A DNA stretch of 64,000 bases from UBA7672 sp963718145. GTDB lineage: Bacteria; Pseudomonadota; Alphaproteobacteria; Caulobacterales; Hyphomonadaceae. Every line of letters starts with the position of its first letter. Position 1 is the stretch's first letter. Below, one piece after another: positions 7,744-17,102 of the stretch. The translations under genes were made by a program, and so were the position numbers. The DNA is taken from the NCBI GenBank assembly GCA_963718145.1, contig CAVQYJ010000007.1:1-64000 (forward strand), read 5' to 3'. The notes beneath the pieces are model-generated. The model was given only the letters and a program-made list of their open reading frames with translations, was not told where the DNA came from and searched no databases.

Positions 7744-10587
7744 ATGATCGACCAGCGTTTCGACCCTGCATCCGCCGAGCCCCGCATCTATGAGGCGTGG
7801 GAGACATCCGGCGCGTTCAAGCCATCCGGCAAGGGCGAGCCCTATTCCATCGTGATCCCGCCGCCGAACGTCACCGGCGTGCTGCACATGGGCCATGCGC
7901 TCAACAACACGCTGCAGGATGTGCTGGTGCGCTATCACCGCATGCTGGGGCGCCGCGTGCTGTGGCAGCCGGGGACTGACCACGCCGGCATCGCCACGCA
8001 GATGGTTGTCGAGCGCGAGCTGGCGAAGGAAGGCAATGCCGGCCGCCGCGAGATGGGCCGCGAGAAATTCCTCGAGCGCGTCTGGGCATGGAAGGAAGTT
8101 TCGGGCGGCGCCATCACGCAACAGCTCAAGCGCCTCGGCGCGAGCTGCGACTGGAGCCGCGAGCGCTTCACGCTCGACAAGGGTCTTTCCGAAGCCGTCA
8201 CGAAAGTCTTCGTCGAACTCTACCAGGAAGGCCTGATCTACCGCGACAAGCGGCTGGTGAACTGGGACCCGCAATTCCAGACCGCCATCTCCGACCTCGA
8301 AGTCGAGACGCGCGAAGTGAAGGGCCATTTCTGGCACTTCCGCTATCCGCTGGCCGACGGCTCAACCTACAAATTCCCGATCGCGTTCGACGAAGCCGGC
8401 AAGGCGACGGAGTGGGAGACACGCGACTACATCGTGGTCGCCACCACGCGTCCGGAGACGATGCTGGGCGATACGGCCGTGGCCGTGCATCCGACCGACG
8501 AGCGCTATGCGAGGATCGTCGGCAAGCAGGTAAAGCTGCCGCTCACCGGCCGCCTCATTCCCATCATCGCGGACGACTACGCCGACCCGGCCAAGGGCAC
8601 AGGCGCGGTGAAGATCACGCCCGGCGCACGACTTCAACGACTACCAGGTCGGCAAGCGCAACAAGCTGCCGATGATCAACATCTTCACTGGCGATGCGCA
8701 TATCGTCGACGAGGTTCCGGAAGCTTATCGCGGGCTGGAGCGGTTCGCGGCGCGCAAGAAGGTGGTCGCCGACATCGAAGCGCTGGGCCTGCTGCACGCC
8801 ATCGAGAGCACCGTGATCCAGCAGCCCTTCGGCGATCGCTCTCAGGTCGTCATCGAGCCCTACCTCACCGACCAGTGGTATGTGGACGCCAAGACGCTGG
8901 CCAAGCCTGCCATTGCAGCTGTCGAAAAGGGCGATACCAAGTTCGTGCCCGAGACGTGGGCCAAGACCTATTACGAGTGGATGCGCAACATCGAGCCGTG
9001 GTGCGTTAGCCGACAGCTCTGGTGGGGGCATCGCATTCCGGCGTGGTACGGGCCGCCGGTCGATGAGCAAGACAATATCAACCAGACGGTTATTGCACAC
9101 GTCTTCGTCGCTGCAACAGAGGAGGACGCCAAAGGGATGGCGCTTGACCTCTACCGGAAGGACAAGGATCTGAAAATCAAAGGCATAGTGGTCAAAGACA
9201 ACTGGAACGATGCGCTGATCCACAATTCCTTCGAGGCTGACGACGTAGCCACCATCGCAATTTATCAGGACGAAGACGTCCTCGACACCTGGTTCTCGTC
9301 CGCGCTGTGGCCGTTCTCGACGATGGGATGGCCAGGCGATGTCGATCCGGCGCTGAAGGAGTTCTATCCGGGCTCGGTGCTGGTCACCGCGTTCGACATC
9401 ATCTTCTTCTGGGTTGCGCGCATGATGATGCAGGGCCTGCATTTCATGGGCGAGGTTCCGTTCAAGGACGTCTACATCCACGCGCTGGTCCGCGACGAGA
9501 AGGGCCAGAAGATGTCGAAGTCGAAAGGCAACGTCATCGACCCGCTGGAACTGGTCGACGAGTTCGGCGCCGATGCGCTGCGCATGACGCTGTCGGCGAT
9601 GGCGGCGCAGGGCCGCGACATCAAGCTGTCGAAGCAGCGCGTCGAAGGCTATCGCAACTTCTCGACCAAGCTGTGGAACGCCGCGAAGTTCGCGGACATG
9701 AACGAGTGCCGACTCGACCCGAAATTCGATCCGGCGAAGACGAAGCACACGCTCAACCGCTGGATCGTGTCGGAGCTGACGCGCACGGCGGCGACGGTCG
9801 GCAAGGGCATCGAGGAGTACAAGTTCAACGAGGCGGCGGGCGGCGCCTATCGCTTCGTGTGGAACGTGTTCTGCGACTGGTATCTCGAACTGATCAAGCC
9901 GGTGCTGAACGGCGACGACGCGGCGGCCAAGGCCGAGACCCGCGCCACGGCGGCATGGGTCGCTCGACCAGATCGTCCACCTGCTCCATCCCTTCATGCC
10001 GTATGTGACGGAGGAGCTGTTCCAGAGCTTCGGCAAGGATCGCGGCCTGCTGATCGCGCGCAAGTGGCCGGAGCTGGGCGACAGTCTGATCGATAACGCC
10101 GCCGATGCCGAAGTTGACTGGGTGATCCGACCTCGTCACCGCGATCCGCTCGGCGCGTCAGGACCTCAACGTGCCTGCTCGGCGCGAAAGTCCCGCTGAC
10201 ACTGGTCGGTGCGTCGAAGGCAACGGCTGACCCGCCTGGCAATGTACAGTCGACTGTAGTCGAGCGAATGGCGCAGGCTCGATCAACATCGCGTCTGCCG
10301 ACAGAGCCGCCGAAGGGCACGATACGCATCGTGCATCGGCGAGGCGACGGCGTGCCTGCATGTCGCCGAGCCTGATCGACCTCGCCGCCGAAAAGGTGCG
10401 CCTCAAGAAAGAGATCGCGCGCCTCGAAGGCGAGATTTCCGGCATCGACAAGAAGCTCGCCAACGAGCAGTTCGTCGCCAAGGCGCCGCCTGAGGTCGTT
10501 GAAGAACAGCACGAACGCCGCACCGCGGCGGAAGCCGCGCGCGTGAAACTGAGCGATGCGCTGAAGCAGCTGGAGGGCGCGGGGTAG
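7744..10587 (+). pseudogene. valS: valyl-tRNA synthetase, broken by several single-base frameshifts
   Basis: Charges tRNA-Val with valine; cytoplasmic class I enzyme. Both class I signatures are present: VLHMGH (HIGH) near the start and QKMSKSKGN at about 9510. The C-terminal tRNA-binding coiled coil is at 10360-10587. The frame breaks at about 8623 (one extra G after ITP, then AHDFNDYQVGKRN continues in another frame), 9962 (extra G before LDQIVHLLHPFM), 10138 and 10180 (extra C), with more shifts before 10380. The breaks cluster in the last 650 bp. As a single essential gene it should be intact, so sequence error or a second valS elsewhere must be considered. Residues encoded at about 9060-9270 are an in-frame, AT-richer segment. 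Confidence 0.9.
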
Positions 10588-10604
10588 TTTGGATAGAGCC
10601 GAAG

Positions 10605-10665
10605 GCGAAATCCACCATCTCGCCAACGGCCCAAAAAGGTGGATTTCGCATCCGCTCAATCCACC
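10605..10665. repeat. palindromic REP-like repeat
   Basis: Two overlapping inverted repeats: a 12-bp arm (10605-10616 with 10638-10649, GCGAAATCCACC / GGTGGATTTCGC) and an 8-bp arm (10638-10645 with 10658-10665, GGTGGATT / AATCCACC). Similar GGTGGATT...AATCCACC palindromes occur as dispersed repeats in many proteobacteria. It sits between valS and the asparaginase gene and has no poly-T tail. Confidence 0.55.
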
Positions 10666-10695
10666 CTACAATACGGTGATCCTGGGGAGAGCAAG

Positions 10696-11676
10696 ATGCG
10701 CTACTTGATTGCACTGGCCGCCTTTGTCCTTTCCGCCTGCACCAGCATGGAGGCGCCGATGGCGAAGGCTGAATGGACCCTGCTGATCCATGGCGGCGCC
10801 GGCGTGATGCGCCGCGCCGAGATGTCGCCCGAGATGGATGCGGCCTACCGCGCCGGGCTCAACGACGCCCTGGATGCTGGATCGAAAGTGCTGGCCGGGG
10901 GCGGCGCCTCGCTCGATGCAGTCGAAGCCGCCATCCGCGTCCTCGAAGACAATCCCAACTTCAACGCCGGCAAGGGCGCTGTTCTCACGCGCGAGGGCGT
11001 TGCCGAACTTGACGCCTCGATCATGGACGGGCGCGACCGCAAGGCGGGGGCCGTGGCGCAGGTGCGCACGGTGAAGAACCCTATCCGCGCCGCGCGCCTG
11101 GTGATGGAGACGACGGGCCGGGTGATGTTTGCCGGCAAGGACGCCGATGCGCTCGCCGCAAAAGGCGGCCTCGAGATTGTACCGCCCGAATATTTCATCA
11201 CACCGCGCCGGCTCGAGGCGCTGAAGCGGGCGATGGCGGGAAACCTCCAGCCGATGGACCGCTATGGCACCGTTGGCGCCGTGGCGGTGGACAAGGCCGG
11301 CAACCTCGCGGCGGGAACCTCCACGGGCGGCATGAACGCCAAGCCGCCGGGCCGCATAGGCGATGCGCCGATCATCGGCGCGGGCACCTATGCGCAGAAT
11401 GGGGTCTGCGCCGTGTCGTCCACGGGCGATGGCGAATACTTCATCCGCGCCAGCGTCGCCCGCATGATCTGCGCGCGCGTCGCCATGCAGCATCTCAGCC
11501 CCGAAGCCGCCGCGAAGGCGACGCTCGACGAGGTGAAGGCAATGGGCGGCACCGGCGGCGTCATCGTGCTCGGCGCAGACGGCAAGGTCGCGCTGTCGAT
11601 GAACACCGAAGGCATGTTCCGCGGCCGGGCCGATGCGTCCGGCCGCAAGGATGTGGCGATCTACGCCGACGAATGA
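10696..11676 (+). CDS. isoaspartyl peptidase / type III L-asparaginase, lipoprotein
   Basis: 326 residues from ATG 10696, 5 bases after GGGGAGA. An upstream in-frame frame from 10639 lies in the REP repeat and is rejected. The N-terminus is a lipoprotein signal (MRYLIALAAFVLSAC, Cys in the lipobox), so the enzyme should be membrane-anchored. The Ntn-hydrolase motifs are LLIHGGAGVM at the start of the mature part, NPNFNAGKGAVLT, and RYGTVGAVAVD, where the Thr becomes the nucleophile after autocleavage. It hydrolyses beta-aspartyl dipeptides and/or asparagine. The next gene overlaps its stop codon. Confidence 0.9.
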   Translation: MRYLIALAAFVLSACTSMEAPMAKAEWTLLIHGGAGVMRRAEMSPEMDAAYRAGLNDALDAGSKVLAGGGASLDAVEAAIRVLEDNPNFNAGKGAVLTREGVAELDASIMDGRDRKAGAVAQVRTVKNPIRAARLVMETTGRVMFAGKDADALAAKGGLEIVPPEYFITPRRLEALKRAMAGNLQPMDRYGTVGAVAVDKAGNLAAGTSTGGMNAKPPGRIGDAPIIGAGTYAQNGVCAVSSTGDGEYFIRASVARMICARVAMQHLSPEAAAKATLDEVKAMGGTGGVIVLGADGKVALSMNTEGMFRGRADASGRKDVAIYADE

Positions 11677-12134
11677 GCGTTCTGCGCGTCCGCTTTACGC
11701 GCCTCAGCAATGACCGGCACCGCTTCGAGGCTATCCGGCCCGGCGGCAGTGTGGAGATCCGCGAGCTGGAGTCGCGCAGCTTCCTCATGCACGACCTGGT
11801 CCATTACGCCGTCGAACTGGAGGCGGGGCTCAGGAAGTCCTTCTACGGCCAGCTTGCGCGCGGGGCGGGTTACGAGGACCTGGCCTCGGACGGCGAAGGC
11901 GTGCGGACCGAGATGGTCGTCGGCGCGTTGCAGGGCGCAATCAAGGGCGAGGTCGATCCTGAAGCTTTCATGCGGCAGCTCAAGGCGATGTGGGCCAATA
12001 TCGGCCGTGAGCCGCCAGAGTGGCTGTCGGCGGACGTGATCGCCCGCGCGCTCGAACGCCTGCGCCAGGTGCAAGGCCGCTGGCGCGCCACGCCCTTCGG
12101 CGAGGCGATGGAGCTGGAATTCCCGCTCGATTGA
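11673..12134 (+). CDS. conserved hypothetical protein, coupled to asparaginase
   Basis: 153 residues. Its ATG overlaps the asparaginase stop (ATGA at 11673-11676), so the two are translationally coupled. It begins MSVLRVRFTRLSNDRHRFEAIRPGG and contains LMHDLVHYAVELEAGLRKSFYGQLARG, a helical segment that looks conserved. There is no signal peptide or membrane segment, so it is probably cytoplasmic. I do not recognise a named domain. Confidence 0.75.
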   Translation: MSVLRVRFTRLSNDRHRFEAIRPGGSVEIRELESRSFLMHDLVHYAVELEAGLRKSFYGQLARGAGYEDLASDGEGVRTEMVVGALQGAIKGEVDPEAFMRQLKAMWANIGREPPEWLSADVIARALERLRQVQGRWRATPFGEAMELEFPLD

Positions 12135-12199
12135 AGACGTGAGGAAAGTGTCTCGCTGTGAACGAGGGGCGGCCGTTCGCCTGACAGGTCCAGCGCACG

Positions 12200-13237
12200 C
12201 TATTGTGCTGTCCCAGTCACCCAGGCCTTTCGGATCAGCCGCCCGCATCGCACGGAGTCGGCGCCTGCGTTTGTCTGGGCAACTGCCCGCGCGAGCACCC
12301 CGTAGTGCGTGCGGCCGGCGTCGATCCAGGGATAGAAGCCGAATGCGCCCGCGCTGCTGAAGGCGCCGTCTCCGACGACGGGATCGTCCTCGACCCAGTG
12401 TCCAAGGCTGTAATGCCACTGCTCGCTGGCCGCGACCGGGGCGAAAAGCGCCTGCGCGCATGTCGTGGGGTTGGTGCAGACCGCCTGCGTGCCGAGCAAG
12501 GGTCCGAGGCGGAGCGTGCCGGCGAGCAGCTTGCGCAGGAAGACCGCGTAGCCGCCCGCGCTGCTGGCCGCGCCGCCTGCGAGTTGCGGCTGCAGGAAGG
12601 TGAAGGTCACGTCAGGCCCAAGCTGGGTTTGCATTTCCGCGGCAAGCGCCACGCTGCCGAGCGCTCCAAGCCCGAACAGGCTCGCATGCTTCTGCATGTG
12701 CCCGCCGTCGTAAAAGAAAAAACCGTCGCGGGCGGCTGTATAGACGCCATTGCTGCCGGCGTTCACGCAGTCGTCGACGGTCTGGCCGGACGAGCATGAA
12801 CTGAAGCTGGTGTAGCCGCTCCGGAACGTCAGGTGCTTTACGTCGGTGGCGTTGGTTGCGCCGTTCTGCTTTTGCACCACATAGGCGCCGTAGAGCCATT
12901 TCGATGCGGACGCGATGGCCATTGGCGTGGTGGCGGTGATGCTGGGGGGGCCGCCGCCGGTCTCGATCGAACCGGACGCCAGCATGGCGTTCGCATCGCC
13001 GATCTCCCAGTAGAACGGCCGGATGGCGAAGCAGGGGTTGGCGGCGCTCTGCGCGGTCGTTTGCGCGGCCGCGCTGCGCTGCGCAGTGGTGAGCGGGCTG
13101 GGGGCAGGCGTTGGAGCTGTCGCTGCCGGCGCGCCTCCGCCGCCGCCACAGCTGGCGAGCAGGAGCGCCGACGCTGCCAGGATCGCGCCGGCGGCGGGCG
13201 ACCGACGGACGACCTTCGGGGACGATGTCGTGGTCAT
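12200..13237 (-). CDS. lipoprotein with SxxK-type serine hydrolase-like motif
   Basis: 345 residues from ATG 13237, with AAGGA about 9 bases upstream. A lipoprotein signal ends in LLLASC followed by a Gly run and an Ala/Thr/Pro linker. The motif ASASKWLYG (about residue 110) matches the SxxK of the beta-lactamase/penicillin-binding superfamily, and GGYAVFLRKLLAGTL resembles the region before the third motif. No clear KTG box was found, so catalytic activity is uncertain. Several Cys pairs suggest disulfides. It faces the hypothetical gene on the other strand; neighbours give no pathway. Confidence 0.6.
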   Translation of the reverse strand: MTTTSSPKVVRRSPAAGAILAASALLLASCGGGGGAPAATAPTPAPSPLTTAQRSAAAQTTAQSAANPCFAIRPFYWEIGDANAMLASGSIETGGGPPSITATTPMAIASASKWLYGAYVVQKQNGATNATDVKHLTFRSGYTSFSSCSSGQTVDDCVNAGSNGVYTAARDGFFFYDGGHMQKHASLFGLGALGSVALAAEMQTQLGPDVTFTFLQPQLAGGAASSAGGYAVFLRKLLAGTLRLGPLLGTQAVCTNPTTCAQALFAPVAASEQWHYSLGHWVEDDPVVGDGAFSSAGAFGFYPWIDAGRTHYGVLARAVAQTNAGADSVRCGRLIRKAWVTGTAQ

Positions 13238-13350
13238 CTGTTGCTGGTCCTTGTCATGCCCAAGGGGCGCCGTCGATGCTGACGACCCAAGCCCATCCCG
13301 GCCATAGGCGCGTGTCAATCGCGTAGGCCTTCTACGGAAACACGACCCGC

Positions 13351-13587
13351 GTGAGCAAATGCTCGCCTTCCGCGCAGGGCGGCGGCCTGAAACTCCTCGG
13401 CGCGCTGGACAAGGTCTCGAAAGCGCACAACGCGACTCCGGCCCAGGCGGCGCTGGCCTGGCTGATGGCTCGCCCCAGCGTCACTGCGCCGATCGCCAGC
13501 GCCACCAGCGTCGCCCAGCTGAAAGAACTTGCGCCCGCCGCTGCGCTGAAGCTCACTGCCGACGACATGAAGGCGCTCGATCTCTAG
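13351..13587 (+). pseudogene. C-terminal remnant of an aldo/keto reductase
   Basis: The 60 codons before the stop encode LKLLGALDKVSKAHNATPAQ, AALAWLMARPSVTAPIASAT and LKLTADDMKALD. These are the last helices and NADP-binding edge of an aldo/keto reductase of about 300-340 residues. Nothing upstream encodes the barrel, so over 200 residues are missing. The stop is 12 bases before the DUF2855 gene; a deletion probably removed the rest. Confidence 0.75.
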
Positions 13588-13598
13588 AGGGAAGCAAG

Positions 13599-14675
13599 AT
13601 GGCCGAAGCGATGGACCTGCTGGTGAAACGCACCGCGCTGGCCGAGACGAAACTGGCGCCTGCCGCGCCGATCGACCTGGCCGAAGGCGAGGCAGCACTC
13701 CGCGTCGATGCGTTTTCCCTCACCGCCAACAACGTCACCTACGGCGCGTTTGGCGACTTCCTGAAATACTGGCAGTTCTTTCCTGCGCCTGAAGGCTGGG
13801 GCCGCGTGCCCGTCTGGGGTTTCGCCACGGTCACGGCCAGCCGCTCGCCCAACGCCAAGGCCGGCGAGCGGGTCTACGGCTATCTCCCGATGTCGACCGC
13901 ATTGCGCATTCGCCCGGGCCCGCGCCGCCACGGCGGCTTCGCCGACGAAAGCGCCCACCGCGCCGGCCTGTCTCCGGTCTACAACAGCTACGTTTTGAAC
14001 ACCGAGGATCCGCTCTACACGCCCGACACCGAGGCGCTGCAGGTGCTGTTCCGTCCGCTGTTCACCACCTCGTTCCTGATCGACGACTTCATCGCCGACA
14101 GCGGTCATTTCGGCGCCGGCCAGGTGATCTTTTCCAGCGCATCGGCCAAGACGTCCTACGCCGCCGCCCAGCTTCTCAAGATGCGCGGAACGAAAGTCAT
14201 CGGGCTCACGTCGCCGGGCAATATCGCCTATGTCGATAGCCTCGGCTTTTACGACAAGGTCGCGCCCTACAGCGCGATCGCCTCGCTAGACGCCTCTGCG
14301 CCCACCGTCTTCGTCGATATCGCCGGCGACAGCGCCGTGCGTCTCGCTGTTCATTCCACCTTCCGCGACAACCTGAAATACAGCTGCGCCGTCGGCGCCA
14401 CGCACTGGGATGCTGCGCGCCCCGACGCGCAGCTGCCTGGCCCGCAGCCGCAGATGTTCTTTGCTCCCGGCATCATCCAGAAGCGCATCGCTGACTGGGG
14501 CGGCGCCGAGTTCCAGCGCCGCGTCGGCGCGGCCTGGCGCGCCTTCCTGCCTACGGCGGCGCGCACGACGAATGTCCTCGAAGGGCAAGGCCTGTCCGCC
14601 GCCGCCCAGGTCTTCGGCGATCTTGTCTCCGGCCGCTCGCGCCCCAGCGACGGCCATGTCATCCGCCTGGGCTAG
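13599..14675 (+). CDS. DUF2855 family protein
   Basis: 358 residues from ATG 13599, preceded by AGAGGGA; the open frame upstream belongs to the aldo/keto reductase remnant in another frame. The sequence carries DUF2855 features: ALRVDAFSLTANNVTYGAFG, WGRVPVWGFATVTAS and ASAKTSYAAAQLLK, the last resembling the nucleotide-binding part of medium-chain dehydrogenases. The family is uncharacterised and distantly MDR-like. It appears complete and has no signal peptide. Confidence 0.85.
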   Translation: MAEAMDLLVKRTALAETKLAPAAPIDLAEGEAALRVDAFSLTANNVTYGAFGDFLKYWQFFPAPEGWGRVPVWGFATVTASRSPNAKAGERVYGYLPMSTALRIRPGPRRHGGFADESAHRAGLSPVYNSYVLNTEDPLYTPDTEALQVLFRPLFTTSFLIDDFIADSGHFGAGQVIFSSASAKTSYAAAQLLKMRGTKVIGLTSPGNIAYVDSLGFYDKVAPYSAIASLDASAPTVFVDIAGDSAVRLAVHSTFRDNLKYSCAVGATHWDAARPDAQLPGPQPQMFFAPGIIQKRIADWGGAEFQRRVGAAWRAFLPTAARTTNVLEGQGLSAAAQVFGDLVSGRSRPSDGHVIRLG

Positions 14676-14785
14676 CGCGGGCGACTCAACACTTGTCCTG
14701 CCTCACCGCCCGGGCCGAAAGCGGCCTGGAAGCCAGCAAACCGTCCGAATGTGCATTGCCCGCGCTGACGTGATAGCAATTGTGC

Positions 14786-15004
14786 ATGTCCAGACTCGAA
14801 GACGCCATCACCCGCCTGCGCGCACTGCCGGAGGCTGAGCAGGACATGCTCGCCGGCGAGATCGAGGGCCTGCTCACCGAGCCTGCCTCGCTTCTGACGC
14901 CCGCACAGTGGGCGGAGGTGGAAGTCGAGCTCGACACGGACGATGGCGTGCGACTTTCCCATAACGATGTGATGGTCCGCATGCGCGGGAGGTTCGGGCG
15001 ATGA
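14786..15004 (+). CDS. antitoxin of a ParE-type toxin-antitoxin pair
   Basis: 72 residues from ATG 14786 (MSRLEDAITRLRALPEAEQ). It is a small acidic helical protein ending in MVRMRGRFGR, with a low-complexity acidic middle. Its stop overlaps the toxin start (ATGA at 15001-15004), the usual layout in which antitoxin is made first. It would bind and neutralise the ParE-like toxin and repress the promoter. The DNA-binding class cannot be named with confidence. Confidence 0.75.
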   Translation: MSRLEDAITRLRALPEAEQDMLAGEIEGLLTEPASLLTPAQWAEVEVELDTDDGVRLSHNDVMVRMRGRFGR

Positions 15005-15279
15005 ACATCGTCTGGCGTCCCCGCGCTGCGGATGACTTCGAGCAACTTATCGACGCGGCCACGGCCGGCAACACGGCCGCTGCTTCCCGCGACAAGTCCC
15101 TGGTCGAGGCCAAGATCCTGCAGCTCATCCGCTTCGACCAGCTCGGCCGCAAGACGCGGCGCGTGGGTGTGCGCGAACTGCCGGTCGAGGGAACGCCCTA
15201 TGTCGTGGTCAACCGCCGACGCGGCGCCGACGTGCTGATCCTGCGCATGTTCCACAATGGCAAGGCGACCGTGGTCTAG
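15001..15279 (+). CDS. RelE/ParE-family toxin
   Basis: 92 residues, of the ParE/RelE superfamily: VWRPRAADDFEQLIDAATAG near the N-terminus, LGRKTRRVGVRELPV in the middle and TPYVVVNRRRGADVLILRMF as the last strands. Family members either block gyrase (ParE) or cleave mRNA (RelE); VRELPV...YVVVNR...VLILRMFHN fits ParE better. It is coupled to the antitoxin gene by a 4-base overlap, and the pair is bounded by DUF2855 and ilvD. Confidence 0.85.
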   Translation: MNIVWRPRAADDFEQLIDAATAGNTAAASRDKSLVEAKILQLIRFDQLGRKTRRVGVRELPVEGTPYVVVNRRRGADVLILRMFHNGKATVV

Positions 15280-15359
15280 CCGGCGCTGCTCCTGCGTCAC
15301 CCTTCACGCAGCGCCATGGCATGCTATAGCGGCGGCAAGTCGAACTGCGGGAAGACGCC

Positions 15360-17102
15360 ATGGCCACCCAGAAAACTCCGGGCAGGAAAGCCTGGGACAA
15401 GTCGCGCATGCCGAGCCGGCACGTCACCATTGGCCCGAACAAGGCGCCGCAGCGCTCCTACTATTACGCCATGGGCCTCGGCACGAAGGAGATCGAGCAG
15501 CCCTTCGTCGGCGTGGCATCGTGCTGGAACCAGGCTGCGCCGTGCAACACCGCCCTGATGCGCCAGGCGCAGGTCGTCTCCGAAGGCGTCAAGCAGGCGT
15601 TCGGCACCCCGCGCGAATTCTGCACCATCACTGTCACTGACGGCATCGCCATGGGGCATGAAGGCATGCGCTCCTCGCTGGTGTCGCGCGACGTGATCGC
15701 GGACTCCGTCGAACTCACCATGCGCGGCCATGGCTATGACGCGCTGGTCGGCGTCGCCGGGTGCGACAAGTCCCTGCCGGGCATGATGATGGCGATGCTG
15801 CGCCTCAACGTGCCGAGCGTGTTCCTCTATGGCGGCTCCATCCTGCCGGGGATGCTCAACGGCAAGGAACTGACGGTGCAGGACGTGTTCGAAGGCGTCG
15901 GCGCATTCTCGTCGGGCAAGATCACCTCGGAAGAGCTCTGCCTGATCGAGCAGCACGCTTGCCCGGGCGATGGCGCGTGCGGCGGTCAGTATACCGCCAA
16001 CACCATGGCCTGCGTCTCCGAAGCCATTGGCCTCGCCCTGCCGCTTTCGTCTGCGCTGCCGGCGCCCTACAAGGATCGCGACCAGTATGCGCTGGCGTCC
16101 GGCAAGGCCGTCATGGACCTGGTCGAGAAGAACATCCGCCCGCGCGACATCTGCACGCGCGAGGCGTTCGAGAATGCGGCCATCGTCGTGGCGGCGACCG
16201 GCGGCTCCACCAATGGCGGGCTGCACCTGCCGGCGATGGCGCACGAGGCGGGCATCCGGTTCACGCTCGACGACTGCGTCGCCATCATGCGCAAGACGCC
16301 CTACCTCGCCGACCTCAAGCCGGGCGGAAAATACGTCGCCAAGGCCATGGGCGAGGCCGGCGGCGTACCCATGCTGCTGAAGACGCTCCTTGATGCGGGG
16401 CTGCTCCACGGCGACTGCATGACCGTGACCGGCAAGACGATCCGCGAGAATCTCAGGAATGTTGTCTGGCGCTCGGACCAGGACGTGATCCATCCCGCGA
16501 CCCGGCCCATCACCGAGACCGGCGGCGTCGTCGGCCTCAAGGGTTCGCTGGCGCCGGACGGCGCCATCGTGAAGGTTGCCGGCCTCAAGACCCAGGTGTT
16601 CCGCGGCCCCGCCCGCGTGTTCGATGGCGAGCAGGCGGCGTTCGATGCCGTCGAGAAGCGCCAGTACAAGGCGGGCGAGGTGCTGGTCATCCGCTATGAG
16701 GGGCCGAAAGGCGGCCCCGGCATGCGCGAGATGCTGGCGACAACGGCCGCGATCTACGGCCAGGACATGGGCGACAAGGTCGCCCTCATCACGGACGGCC
16801 GATTCTCTGGCGCGACACGCGGCTTCTGCGTCGGCCATGTCGGACCCGAAGCGCAGGACGGCGGCCCCATCGCGCTCGTGGAGGACGGCGACATCATCGT
16901 CCTCGACGCGGTCAGGGGCGCGATCGACATCGAGGTCTCCGCCGCCGAACTTGCGACACGCAAGAAGACGTGGAAGCCGAAAAAGACCAACTACAATTCC
17001 GGCACGCTGTGGAAATACGTCCAGACAGTCGGCCCCGCCCACCTTGGCGCGGTGACCCATCCCGGCGGCGAAGCCGAAACCCACATTTACGCGGATCTCT
17101 AG
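15360..17102 (+). CDS. ilvD: dihydroxy-acid dehydratase
   Basis: 580 residues. It dehydrates 2,3-dihydroxy acids to 2-oxo acids in valine, leucine and isoleucine synthesis. The Fe-S cluster cysteines are visible in SCWNQAAPCN, GVAGCDKSLPGM and HACPGDGACGGQYTANTM; the C-terminal signature is ITDGRFSGATRGFCVGHV. Length and motifs match the IlvD/Edd family, and the GCDKSLPGMMMAMLRLN context favours IlvD over phosphogluconate or sugar-acid dehydratases. The stop is immediately followed by the ATG of the DUF3137 gene. Confidence 0.93.
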   Translation: MATQKTPGRKAWDKSRMPSRHVTIGPNKAPQRSYYYAMGLGTKEIEQPFVGVASCWNQAAPCNTALMRQAQVVSEGVKQAFGTPREFCTITVTDGIAMGHEGMRSSLVSRDVIADSVELTMRGHGYDALVGVAGCDKSLPGMMMAMLRLNVPSVFLYGGSILPGMLNGKELTVQDVFEGVGAFSSGKITSEELCLIEQHACPGDGACGGQYTANTMACVSEAIGLALPLSSALPAPYKDRDQYALASGKAVMDLVEKNIRPRDICTREAFENAAIVVAATGGSTNGGLHLPAMAHEAGIRFTLDDCVAIMRKTPYLADLKPGGKYVAKAMGEAGGVPMLLKTLLDAGLLHGDCMTVTGKTIRENLRNVVWRSDQDVIHPATRPITETGGVVGLKGSLAPDGAIVKVAGLKTQVFRGPARVFDGEQAAFDAVEKRQYKAGEVLVIRYEGPKGGPGMREMLATTAAIYGQDMGDKVALITDGRFSGATRGFCVGHVGPEAQDGGPIALVEDGDIIVLDAVRGAIDIEVSAAELATRKKTWKPKKTNYNSGTLWKYVQTVGPAHLGAVTHPGGEAETHIYADL

